Part shown: positions 1 to 7,761 of the stretch, one piece after another | How positions within the stretch are numbered: position 1 is the first letter of the stretch | Layout of the letters: the number at the start of each line of letters is the position of its first letter | NCBI GenBank assembly: GCA_963714405.1 | Contig: CAVQOH010000002.1 | Location: 868,001-932,000, forward strand | DNA: 64,000 nucleotides | Origin: JAZGGS01 sp963714405 | GTDB taxonomy: Bacteria > Bacteroidota > Ignavibacteria > Ignavibacteriales > Ignavibacteriaceae | Direction of reading: 5' to 3' | The notes under the pieces: generated by a model | The model's input: only the letters and a program-made list of their open reading frames with translations | Told to the model about the DNA's origin: nothing | Database searches by the model: none | Made by a program: the position numbers and the translations under genes

Positions 1-299
1 TCAACTTTTGAGGGCTCTCTTTTAAGCTTCCTGTAGTTGTTGATGAAGGTATTCTTTAGAATCATAAACATCCAGGCTTTACTGTTTGTACCTTCATTAA
101 ACTGATGGTAGTTCTTGTAAGCCTTGTAATAAGTTTCCTGTACAAGATCTTGCGCGTCATCAGAATTCCTGACAATCTTTAAAGCATAATTGTAAAGTGC
201 ACTCTGATAAGGCATAACTTCAGTTTGAAATTCCTGCTGTTTTTCAATTTCTGTTTCACTTACGTTTAATTCTTCTGTGTTATACATCGCACTGTCCAT
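1..299 (-). CDS. ECF RNA polymerase sigma factor, partial (N-terminal part)
   Basis: Reading back from an ATG at 297-299 gives about 99 residues that run off the window edge. They show sigma-70 region 2: 'YALKIVRNSDDAQDLVQETYYKAYKNY' style helices, then the aromatic-rich 'FNEGTNSKAWMFMILKNTFINNYRK' segment that melts the -10 element. It lies 26 bp after the fasciclin gene on the same strand, so the two are probably one operon. The adjacent divergent gene is a B12 photoreceptor repressor. In Streptomyces coelicolor a litR gene sits beside the ECF sigma gene litS and controls photolyase and carotenoid genes, so a light-response sigma factor is the best guess. Region 4 is outside the window. Confidence 0.85.
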   Translation of the reverse strand, partial: MDSAMYNTEELNVSETEIEKQQEFQTEVMPYQSALYNYALKIVRNSDDAQDLVQETYYKAYKNYHQFNEGTNSKAWMFMILKNTFINNYRKLKREPSKV

Positions 300-325
300 T
301 CTTTAAATATTATTAACTAAATTAT

Positions 326-838
326 TTACTCGGGAATAAGTACTGTATCGATAATGTGAATTACTCCATTGGAAGCCATTACGTCAGCTGTTGTCACTGT
401 TGCATCGTTTATCATAACCGTACCATCTTTTACTTTTATGTTTATGTTCTGTCCAGCAAGAGTTTCAGCCTCAGTAAGATTAACAACTTTATCAGATGTA
501 ACGTTACCTGAAACAACGTGATAAAGAAGGATAGTCTTCAAAGTTTCTTTATCCTTAAGTAATGCTTCAACCGTTCCTTCCGGTAGCTTTGCAAAAGCAT
601 CATCTGTAGGTGCAAATACTGTAAAAGGTCCGTCACCCTGTAAAGCTTCAACAAGACCCGTTTCGGTAAGTGCTTTAGCTAGAGTGTTAAAGTTTCCTGA
701 TTCAACTGCAATAGTTACTATGTCTTTTTGAGAGCTATTGTGTTTGTCATGGTCACCGGCAATTATGAATGAGGTGATCATCAGGGAAAGAACGATAGCT
801 GATATCATCAGCTTCTGGGACATGATTTTGTGTAACAT
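326..838 (-). CDS. Secreted fasciclin (FAS1) domain protein
   Basis: The protein has 170 aa. An N-terminal hydrophobic signal segment (residues about 9-28) is followed by one FAS1 domain. The domain shows the typical 'FTVFAPTDDAFAKLP' H1 box and the 'NGVIHIIDTVLIPE' H2 end, so it is one complete module. FAS1 proteins are extracytoplasmic and usually adhesive; the ligand here is unknown. An AAAGGAG ribosome site lies about 8 bases before the ATG. It is the first gene of an apparent operon with the ECF sigma factor and starts about 85 bases after a perfect consensus promoter overlapped by repressor-like repeats. Small fasciclin proteins recur beside ECF sigma/LitR loci in this phylum, which is recollection rather than something seen here. 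Confidence 0.9.
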   Translation of the reverse strand: MLHKIMSQKLMISAIVLSLMITSFIIAGDHDKHNSSQKDIVTIAVESGNFNTLAKALTETGLVEALQGDGPFTVFAPTDDAFAKLPEGTVEALLKDKETLKTILLYHVVSGNVTSDKVVNLTEAETLAGQNINIKVKDGTVMINDATVTTADVMASNGVIHIIDTVLIPE

Positions 839-889
839 CTTGTTACTCCTTTTGTTTTTGGTTATTGTTAGTTATTTGAAACTATGTTG

Positions 890-955
890 TTTGTCTATCA
901 AACGTCTAAATATTGTTGAGACAATTATAGCAATTTGTCTAGTATTTGTCAAGTC
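890..955 (-). promoter_or_regulatory. Putative LitR/CarH operator: 11-bp phased TnnACA repeats
   Basis: The 66 bases split into six consecutive 11-bp units. On the minus strand four units carry TnnACA exactly (TTGACA, TAGACA, TCAACA, TAGACA). One has TAGACG, and the remaining unit holds the TATAAT box. B12-dependent CarH-type repressors are known to bind as tetramers to 11-bp direct repeats of the form nnTnnACAnn that overlap the promoter, and light releases them. The divergent neighbour encodes such a regulator, so dark repression of the fasciclin-sigma operon is a strong inference. A further TAGACA lies at 1068-1073 on the plus strand, just before the regulator gene. Confidence 0.6.
924..952 (-). 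promoter_or_regulatory. Consensus sigma-70 promoter for the fasciclin-sigma operon
   Basis: Read on the minus strand, TTGACA (947-952) is followed after exactly 17 bases by TATAAT (924-929). Both hexamers are perfect. It points toward the fasciclin start at 838, giving a leader of roughly 75-80 bases. Such a strong housekeeping promoter would need tight repression, and it is overlapped by the phased repeats described in the next entry. Confidence 0.75.
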
Positions 956-1095
956 TTTTTTAAAAATAATTTAAAAAATGTTGTGATGGAACTAAATAAT
1001 TCATAATAATGTTAAAAAATTAAAAAAATTGCAGTATTTGAACTTTCAAATAATTGTTGATTGTTTTTAGACAAATCATTATTTTTAGTATAGAA

Positions 1096-2031
1096 ATGGA
1101 AAAGATGTATAAATACCCGATAAAAGTAGTTAGCCAGATGACAGGTTTGAGTGTTTTTGTAATACGTGCCTGGGAAAAACGATATAATGTTGTTATTCCA
1201 TCCAGAACTGAAACAAATCGCAGACTTTACACGGAAGAAGACATAGAAAAGTTAAAACTTCTAAATGAAGCTGTTCAAAGCGGACATAATATAGGTGGTA
1301 TTGCTAAACTATCCATAAGTGATTTGAGATCGATATTAATCCAGAATCCAGAAGCATCGTCTGATCAAGTTCAGGAAGAATTACTTACTAATATTGATTC
1401 AATACTAAATACATCTATTGAAGCAGTCAAAGCATATGATGGTAAAAAGTTGGAGACAATCTTATTAAAGGCATCCTCAAAACTTAGCCAGCCTCAATTA
1501 ATTGAAAATTTAGTTGTACCGCTAGTATATAAAATTGGAGATCTATGGCAAGACGGAGAAATCAGGGTGGCCAATGAGCATTTAGCCTCCGCTGTTATTA
1601 GATCATTTTTAGCTAGTCTAATAGAACAACATAGTCCGGATGAAAATGCCCCTGTTATAATTTCGGCTACACCACGTGGTCAGGATCATGAGCTTGGTGC
1701 AATGATTGTAGGTGTAATTGCTGCACCATTAGGCTGGAAAGTAATATATCTTGGCCCAAATTTACCAGTTGAAGAAATATCTGCTGTTGCAGATAGTCTT
1801 GGGGCAAAGGTTGTCGCCTTAAGCATAGTATATCCAGGGGATGATCAACAACTGAAAAAAGATTTGCATAAATTAAGAATAATCCTGCCCGAGAGTACAT
1901 CCCTAATTTTTGGTGGAAGAGCTTCAACAGGTTATTTGGATATAATTGATGAAATAGGTGGTACACATGTTAAAGATACCAGGCAATTAAGAAATGAATT
2001 GAATCTCATAAGGAAAAACAAGTTTAACTAG
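1096..2031 (+). CDS. litR: MerR-family B12-binding photoreceptor regulator (LitR/CarH type)
   Basis: This 311-aa repressor combines a MerR winged helix (about residues 5-72, 'YPIKVVSQMTGLSVFVIRAWEKRY') with a B12-binding cap helix bundle (about 90-180) and a Rossmann-like cobalamin domain (about 185-305). The cap has the photoreceptor signature W-x9-EH (W151, E161, H162), known from CarH to sit over the adenosyl group. The lower axial ligand motif is QxHxxG with H198, a relaxed form of DxHxxG. The start at 1096 is preferred to 1054 because the MerR fold begins there; no clear Shine-Dalgarno is visible. It is divergent from the fasciclin-sigma operon and precedes SRPBCC, flavin reductase and photolyase genes. 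Expected behaviour is DNA binding with adenosylcobalamin in the dark and release by light. Confidence 0.88.
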   Translation: MEKMYKYPIKVVSQMTGLSVFVIRAWEKRYNVVIPSRTETNRRLYTEEDIEKLKLLNEAVQSGHNIGGIAKLSISDLRSILIQNPEASSDQVQEELLTNIDSILNTSIEAVKAYDGKKLETILLKASSKLSQPQLIENLVVPLVYKIGDLWQDGEIRVANEHLASAVIRSFLASLIEQHSPDENAPVIISATPRGQDHELGAMIVGVIAAPLGWKVIYLGPNLPVEEISAVADSLGAKVVALSIVYPGDDQQLKKDLHKLRIILPESTSLIFGGRASTGYLDIIDEIGGTHVKDTRQLRNELNLIRKNKFN

Positions 2032-2076
2032 TACTCTATCTCCCAACTTTTCTAATTAATTCAGACTATTATAGCG

Positions 2077-2535
2077 ATGAAAATATTTACAATTAAAACA
2101 AAACAGACTATTCCTATCTCAATTGAGGAAGCATGGAATTTTTTTTCGAACCCCAGCAATCTGCCCAAAATTACACCGTCGTGGTTAAATCTTAAAGTAA
2201 CCTCTGAATTGCCGGATAAGATGTATGAAGGTATGATAATTACATATAAGGTTTTTCCATTTCTGGGAATACCCTCGAATTGGGTAACCGAAATAACAAC
2301 TGTTAAAGAGAATAATTTTTTTATTGATGAGCAGAGATTCGGACCATATAAGTTTTGGCACCACCAGCATCACTTTAATGAAACAAGTAGCGGGGTGGAA
2401 ATGACTGATATAATTAACTACGCAATTCCCCTTGATCCAATCAGCAGAGTATTAAATAATATTCTTGTTGGAAAAAAGGTTAAGGAAATATTTGAGTTTA
2501 GGAAAGGTGTGCTTGAAAACTTATTTAATAAATAA
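2077..2535 (+). CDS. SRPBCC (START-like) family protein
   Basis: The 152-aa protein starts 'MKIFTIKTKQTIPISIEEAWNFFSNPSNLPKITP', the standard opening of the SRPBCC lipid/ligand-binding fold. It continues with a 'WVTEITTVKENNFFIDEQRFGPYKFWHHQHHF' sheet region and ends with the long C-terminal helix. No signal peptide is present, so it should be cytoplasmic. It lies 45 bases after the regulator on the same strand and is probably co-transcribed. Homologues are common in light/photolyase clusters, often next to SDR proteins, but no ligand is known. It converges with the flavin reductase gene. Confidence 0.8.
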   Translation: MKIFTIKTKQTIPISIEEAWNFFSNPSNLPKITPSWLNLKVTSELPDKMYEGMIITYKVFPFLGIPSNWVTEITTVKENNFFIDEQRFGPYKFWHHQHHFNETSSGVEMTDIINYAIPLDPISRVLNNILVGKKVKEIFEFRKGVLENLFNK

Positions 2536-2582
2536 AATAAGCGCTTTCCTTTTTAATCAACCACTTTTATTTCCCTTTGCGG

Positions 2583-3212
2583 TTAGATATCAATTGGGCC
2601 AAGCAATGGCTTTGCATAAGATAATCTTGCAATTCTTTTTGTCTCATGGTAGCTGTCCAATCCGCTGATTGCTATTGAGCCTATTCTTTCAATATCTACA
2701 AAACCATCTTTAGCTGTTACATCATCAGGCAAGATAATTTCTGTAATCTCTCCCACAATAAAAATTGTCCCATTGAATTTAATTTCTTGCTCTTCCACAA
2801 ACTTCAGCCCGATTTTTATTTTAGACTCTTTGACATAAGGAGCTTTTATTGTTTCGGTAAATTCTGGAGTCAGTCTGCAAGCATCAAATTCGGAAGTGTC
2901 TTTTTCATATCTGGCAGATGTTTGATGTGCCTCTTTGAATATTTCTTTGTTGATATGATTTATTGTAAAGTGATTTGTTTCTTTAATGTTTGTGTAAGTG
3001 TGTCTTTCAACAGAAACGGGGCGCATTAAAAATCCAAGTGCGGGTGGGTTCGCACCAACATGAATAACGGAATTAAAAATCGCAAGATTAGTATTTCCTT
3101 CTGAAGAAATCGTTCCAATAAGTGATGCACTTTTAAACCCGGAAATTGAATTTATAAATGCTGCACGGTAAAGCTTTTCAAAATCTAAAATATTTTGTTT
3201 TGTTAAAATCAT
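2583..3212 (-). CDS. Flavin reductase family protein (FMN-binding split barrel)
   Basis: The 209-aa protein shows the split-barrel flavin reductase pattern: 'GFKSASLIGTISSEGNTNLAIFNSVIHVGANPPALGFLMRP' (FMN phosphate and isoalloxazine loop), then 'TNIKETNHFTINHI' and 'TIFIVGEITEIILP'. It probably binds FMN and either supplies reduced flavin or binds a flavin-like ligand. No signal peptide is seen. It converges with the SRPBCC gene and is followed upstream on its own strand by a small membrane ORF. Its place between the B12 regulator and the photolyase suggests a role in flavin supply or the light response, which is inference. Confidence 0.85.
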   Translation of the reverse strand: MILTKQNILDFEKLYRAAFINSISGFKSASLIGTISSEGNTNLAIFNSVIHVGANPPALGFLMRPVSVERHTYTNIKETNHFTINHINKEIFKEAHQTSARYEKDTSEFDACRLTPEFTETIKAPYVKESKIKIGLKFVEEQEIKFNGTIFIVGEITEIILPDDVTAKDGFVDIERIGSIAISGLDSYHETKRIARLSYAKPLLGPIDI

Positions 3213-3233
3213 TTTTAGGAATCAAATAAAATT

Positions 3234-3449
3234 CTATACAATTGTCTGTGTAGGTTTATGTTTCAGCATTTTATTCTTTAAAACAAAGTATCTAATCCCG
3301 GCTAAAAACCAAATGCAGAATGAGGCTATTCCACTAGCAAGCCACAAATCAGGATTTATTATTTCTACCAAATTCGCTCTGAGTAAAGGAAACATTACTG
3401 AAAAGTAATAATAAAACGAATAAAAGTGTTGATTTGTACATATAATCAC
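3234..3449 (-). CDS. Small hypothetical membrane protein
   Basis: The ORF encodes up to 71 aa. The well-composed part is the C-terminal 45 residues ('NPDLWLASGIASFCIWFLAGIRYFVLKNK'), one membrane helix followed by a basic tail. The N-terminal residues look unlike a natural start and the true start may be an internal Met (residue 19). It lies 21 bases before the flavin reductase start on the same strand. I do not recognise the family, and coding status is uncertain. Confidence 0.4.
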   Translation of the reverse strand: MIICTNQHFYSFYYYFSVMFPLLRANLVEIINPDLWLASGIASFCIWFLAGIRYFVLKNKMLKHKPTQTIV

Positions 3450-3590
3450 CTGTTTTTAAAGCATTAGTTTTGATGCTGAACAACTTTAAAAACAATTAAA
3501 TTGACTAAAAAGTTTCGTTTCAATTTAATAATCAAGACCACTAAGGGCAAATGATTTTGAAGCTCTGAAAAGAATGACTTTAAAAGCAGA

Positions 3591-3620
3591 AAAGCCCCGA
3601 CATTTCAGCTAGGGCTCTTC
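3591..3620 (-). terminator. Rho-independent terminator after the DUF4397 gene
   Basis: On the minus strand AGCCC (3593-3597) pairs with GGGCT (3612-3616). The hairpin is followed by a short T run. It sits 25-50 bases after the stop codon of the large DUF4397 protein. Confidence 0.6.
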
Positions 3621-3643
3621 TGTTCTGTATAGAGAGGAGAGAA

Positions 3644-6175
3644 TTACTTCATCAACATAAGTTTTCTTGTTTGAACAAAATTACCAGCCGTAAGGGTGTA
3701 TATATAAATACCACTAGCTAAATTACCAGCATCAAAACTAACTTCGTAAGCACCAGGTGCTCTTTGTTCATTTACTAAAGTTGCCACCTCATTACCAAGA
3801 ATATCAAATACTTTTAGTGATACAAATTCACTTTGAGGAATTGAAAATTTAATTCTGGTAGACGGGTTAAATGGATTCGGATAATTTTGCTGTAATCCAT
3901 AACTTGTTACAGTAGATATCTCTTCGCCATTTTCATTCATCACTTTGTTGATCGTATTCTGAGCCTCATCACCATATAGTTGAGGTAGCTCAATAACATT
4001 TCCATCAGCAAGAGCAACAAATAATCCAAAAGCCTCACCATTTTGATTTCCGGAAGGATTTAAGAACCCTGATGCAAAGACTACTGCAGAATTGCCTCCA
4101 AGACCTCTTAAATCGGCACCCCAAACACCGACTATTGAAAAATTGGGCCAAGGAGTAGTGATTACAATCCAGTTGTTCCAGGCATTTAATGATAGATAAT
4201 TGCTTATATCACCATACGCTATGTTTTTAAGATAGATCCCTAATCCGAAAATATTCACTGTAGGGGCATCAGTTGAACCATGCACGGCGAATAAATCAAC
4301 CTTATTACTGTTATTACTTTGTTCTCTTGCATCATCCTTTGCGAATAGTGTAAATGAAATATCTCTCCCATCAGGATTGGGAGCAAAACCAGAAGGATCA
4401 ACCACACCGTTTGCAAGTGCAACGTAAGTACCGCCGCTTGCAAATTGAACCACAAAATTTTTAATTGTATCATTTACAGTAGTGCTGTTGCCGGGAGCAA
4501 CGCCAATGTTAATATCAACACCAGCTGGCACATCAATGTATGGAGTTGCAGTTCTGAATGCAAAGTTATCAAGAGCAAGAGTTCCGTTTAAGTAAACATC
4601 TACTTCACTTGCAAGTGGATCTGCAGCGTTATGGATAACCTGTAATCTTGCAAAAGGTTCTAGTACAGGAAACTCAACAACATTACCATCAGGTAATGCT
4701 GCAAACAAACCAAACGGCGCACCATTTTGATTCCCTGATGGATCCAGGAATCCTGATGCAAATACAACTGCTGCACCGCCACCTAATCCTGAAAGATCTG
4801 CTTCGAAGGATGCAACTACTGTGTTGTTATCGTCACCAGGAGTAATATCTAATATGAAGCTGTCTGCCCATACTCTAATGTAATTTGTAATATCACCATA
4901 AGCTGCATTGTCTACAATTGTTGCAACGTTTCTTGCTATCACGTCCACAGTTGGTGCATCAGTAGATCCATGCAATACAATAAAATCAACTTTATTATTG
5001 CTATATCCGCTTTCACGAATTCCATCTTTAGCAAAAATAGTAAATGAAATATCCCTTCCGTCAGGATTTGGAGCGAAACCAGCAGGATCAACAACACCGT
5101 TTGCTACCGCAACGTATGTTTCACCCTCTTCAAACTGAACAGGAAAGTTTTTTAATGTATCATTTGCAGATGTACTGTTACCCGGCGCGACACCGATGTT
5201 TAAAGTAACACCAGCCGGAACATCTATAAAAGGAGTTGCTGTGCGAAACGCAAAGTTATCTAATGTCAGGGTACCATTAATATATACGTCAACTTCATTT
5301 GCAATTGGATCAGCAGCATTATGAATTACCTGCAATCTTGCTGTAGGAACAATAAGCGGGAATTCAACTACATTGCCATCGGGTAAAGCAGCAAATATTC
5401 CAAAAGCCGCACCATTCTGATTGGCAGACGGGTTTAAAAATCCCGAAGCGAAAACAACTGCAGCACCACCACCTAATCCACTCAGGTTTGCATCAAACTT
5501 TGCAACAACAGTGTTATTATCGTCACCCGGTGTTACTTTTAATATATATTGTCTTGCTAATAATCTTTTATAATTTGTAATATCACCGTAAGCGGCATTA
5601 TTTACGATTCTCCAGCCCCGCCCAAAGGAATCTTCATTATCAGAAATTTCGTTTACTTCTTCTGTCCCAGTTAAATCCAGCGCAACAGGCTGGTAAGTTC
5701 TTTTAGCAATAATATCAACTGTGGGTGCATCTGTCGCACCATGTAAAACTATAAAATCCACTCCCCAAGATCTGTTTCCCTCTTCACGAATATTATCTTT
5801 AGCGAAAAGAGTAAAAGAAATTTCTCTTCCATCTGGATTTGGCGAGAAAGAATTTGGGTCTAAAACTCCGTTGGCTACTGCAACGTAGGTTTCATTTTCC
5901 TGAAGAACAACTTGAAAGTTCTTCAAAGTATCATTAACTGAAGTGCTGTTTCCAGGCGCAATTCCTATGTTAAGTGTTACACCTGCAGGCAGATCAATAA
6001 ATGGAGTAGCAGCACGGAATGCAAAGTTATCAAGTGCAAGTGTTCCATTCACATATATATCCACTTCCTGTGCTGCGGGATCAGCAGCGTTGTGAATAAT
6101 TTGGATTCTTGCAGTTTGAGCGAAAGACACCGAAATTCCAACAAGGAAGATCAGCAATAAGACGAGTTTTTTCAT
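3644..6175 (-). CDS. Secreted DUF4397 repeat protein with T9SS sorting domain
   Basis: The 843-aa protein has a signal peptide ending '...SVSFAQ' (residues 1-20). Three tandem units of about 230 aa start near residues 22, 279 and 509. Each has an 'A.LQVIHNAADP...VDVY.NGTLALDNFAFR' DUF4397 half, a 'VDFIVLHG.TDAPTVD' half and a 'GLGGGAAVVFASGFL.PS.NQNG' closing loop. Residues about 763-843 are a type IX secretion C-terminal domain ('YPNPFNPSTRIKFSIP', 'ASGIYIYTL', final 'KLMLMK'). It should be exported and attached to the cell surface. DUF4397 has no known biochemical activity. Unit 1 carries a 20-25 residue insertion (around residues 160-188) that the others lack. A related single lipoprotein lies at 18115-18801. 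Confidence 0.92.
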   Translation of the reverse strand: MKKLVLLLIFLVGISVSFAQTARIQIIHNAADPAAQEVDIYVNGTLALDNFAFRAATPFIDLPAGVTLNIGIAPGNSTSVNDTLKNFQVVLQENETYVAVANGVLDPNSFSPNPDGREISFTLFAKDNIREEGNRSWGVDFIVLHGATDAPTVDIIAKRTYQPVALDLTGTEEVNEISDNEDSFGRGWRIVNNAAYGDITNYKRLLARQYILKVTPGDDNNTVVAKFDANLSGLGGGAAVVFASGFLNPSANQNGAAFGIFAALPDGNVVEFPLIVPTARLQVIHNAADPIANEVDVYINGTLTLDNFAFRTATPFIDVPAGVTLNIGVAPGNSTSANDTLKNFPVQFEEGETYVAVANGVVDPAGFAPNPDGRDISFTIFAKDGIRESGYSNNKVDFIVLHGSTDAPTVDVIARNVATIVDNAAYGDITNYIRVWADSFILDITPGDDNNTVVASFEADLSGLGGGAAVVFASGFLDPSGNQNGAPFGLFAALPDGNVVEFPVLEPFARLQVIHNAADPLASEVDVYLNGTLALDNFAFRTATPYIDVPAGVDINIGVAPGNSTTVNDTIKNFVVQFASGGTYVALANGVVDPSGFAPNPDGRDISFTLFAKDDAREQSNNSNKVDLFAVHGSTDAPTVNIFGLGIYLKNIAYGDISNYLSLNAWNNWIVITTPWPNFSIVGVWGADLRGLGGNSAVVFASGFLNPSGNQNGEAFGLFVALADGNVIELPQLYGDEAQNTINKVMNENGEEISTVTSYGLQQNYPNPFNPSTRIKFSIPQSEFVSLKVFDILGNEVATLVNEQRAPGAYEVSFDAGNLASGIYIYTLTAGNFVQTRKLMLMK
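3980..6118 (-). repeat. Three tandem ~690-bp repeats inside the DUF4397 gene
   Basis: The three protein units share long identical stretches such as 'NAADP', 'PAGV.LNIG.APGNST' and 'PNPDGR.ISFT.FAKD', and the DNA is visibly repeated. This indicates internal duplication followed by modest divergence, with unit 3 most changed in its second half. Recombination between units could change the copy number. Confidence 0.8.
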
Positions 6176-6349
6176 AAGTCCTCCAAAAGGATAATTATTG
6201 AATTAGTTTGTTAGAGCTTATTATTGGGAACAATTCTGATTTCTTTAAAGTTCATTTGAAGTTCTTAAAAGATTGAGTTTTTTGAGAAGTGTATTACAGA
6301 AGAAATTGTCTAACGATAAATTTGTATTGAGTGAAGATGACAGTCTAAA

Positions 6350-7696
6350 TTACTTTTTTGAAAACCTTTTTACATATTTTTCAACATCAAATTTTCTTTT
6401 AGCACCATTTCGATTCATATATCTTATCTTACCGAAAATCGGACGTTCTGCCCAGGCTCTATCATGTACACCACCAATTGCCCAGGCGCAGCCAGCATAT
6501 CCGTTCGGATCTCTTCCATCAAGTTCATATTTATCGTTTAAATAAATAGCGATCTTTAAGGCTTCCTCAGGGGATTTGCTCCATTCAAGAATTTTTTTAG
6601 CCCAATACATTCGCATATAACCATGCAATTTACCAGTGTATGTTAATTCATTTTGAGCAGCATTCCATAAATCTTCGTGAGTTTTTGCATATTCAAATTT
6701 CTTTAGTGAATAAACAAACTCTCGTTCATCATTTTTATGATCGTTTAAAGTTTTCTTAGCCCAACCGGGGAAACCTTTAAATGAATCATACTTGGAATTA
6801 TAATAACAAAAATTATCTGATAATTCCCTTCTTACAATTAATTCTTCTAAATAAGATTCTGCAGAAGGATGATTCCCCAAGCTATTTATTATTAGTGCAA
6901 TACGCTGTGCTGATATCTGCCCAAAGTGTAAATAAGGTGAAAGATTTGAAAGTACATTTGCATTCGGATCGTTTCTCAACTCAGCATATTTATCAAATTT
7001 TTTTTCAATGAATTCTTTTAATGTTTTATGTGCGGCATCCTCACCTGGCTTGAGCCAATTTACAGACTTAACCTTTTCATCTACTTTTAAGGAAGAATAG
7101 ATCCCCTTCCAATTATTTTTATTTGCAGAAAATTCTGAGCTGTTTCTCATCTTTTTTAGTTTTGGGAATTCATCTAAAAATTCAGGAAGGTTTTTGTGAA
7201 TTTTAGGGCGGATTGTGTAAGCACCAAACTCCTGTTTTTGAGACACAAATAAGCACGGTACAATATTATGTGCATCAACTTCATAAAAAGTAATATTTAT
7301 TTTTTTTGTAATCTCATTTTTCCACTTTCTTTTAATTTTCAGTGGATCAAAATCTGTGACTAAATTACTTGCGTTGTTAGCATTTATAAACTTTGGAATT
7401 TTATCAGCAGGATTATCAAGTAAAACAAAGAACGGAATGTTGTAGTTCTTTAATTCTTTTTCAACCCCCATTAATCCTTTTAGCATAAAATCATATTGGC
7501 GCATAGTTGCACCTAAAAATTCAGGAATAAGAGTAAAAACAACAACCAGCTCAGCATTCTTCTCGAAAGCTAATTGTTGGGCAAACAACAAAGCCCAGTT
7601 GTCATTAACTCTTTGATCACGGCTCATCCAGTATATTACCGGACCCCTGGTTTCACTTCCTTTTTTAATTATTCTTATTCTGTTTTTATTTATCAT
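6350..7696 (-). CDS. phrB: Class II CPD photolyase
   Basis: The 448-aa enzyme uses FADH- and blue/near-UV light to split cyclobutane pyrimidine dimers in DNA. The class II signature is clear at both ends. The N-terminal part has 'GPVIYWMSRDQRVNDNWALLFAQ' (antenna-domain strand). The C-terminal FAD domain has 'DGRDPNGYAGCAWAIGGVHDRAWAERPIFGKIRYMN', matching the FAD and electron-transfer segment of class II enzymes. Length is normal for the family. It is divergent from the TonB-linked receptor gene, with only 65 bases between starts. It lies inside the apparent LitR/ECF regulon, where photolyase is the classic light-induced target. A pterin or folate-type antenna is plausible given the nearby folE, but the sequence does not prove it. 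Confidence 0.95.
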   Translation of the reverse strand: MINKNRIRIIKKGSETRGPVIYWMSRDQRVNDNWALLFAQQLAFEKNAELVVVFTLIPEFLGATMRQYDFMLKGLMGVEKELKNYNIPFFVLLDNPADKIPKFINANNASNLVTDFDPLKIKRKWKNEITKKINITFYEVDAHNIVPCLFVSQKQEFGAYTIRPKIHKNLPEFLDEFPKLKKMRNSSEFSANKNNWKGIYSSLKVDEKVKSVNWLKPGEDAAHKTLKEFIEKKFDKYAELRNDPNANVLSNLSPYLHFGQISAQRIALIINSLGNHPSAESYLEELIVRRELSDNFCYYNSKYDSFKGFPGWAKKTLNDHKNDEREFVYSLKKFEYAKTHEDLWNAAQNELTYTGKLHGYMRMYWAKKILEWSKSPEEALKIAIYLNDKYELDGRDPNGYAGCAWAIGGVHDRAWAERPIFGKIRYMNRNGAKRKFDVEKYVKRFSKK

Positions 7697-7761
7697 AAAC
7701 TATTTGGATGAACTATTTACTAATTTTGTTTGTTCAATATTACAATAAACGGATAAATAGA

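Noticed and set aside
738..974. 78-aa ORF across the fasciclin start and operator region
   Set aside because: It overlaps the signal peptide of the fasciclin gene and the promoter on the opposite strand, and its residue composition is not protein-like.
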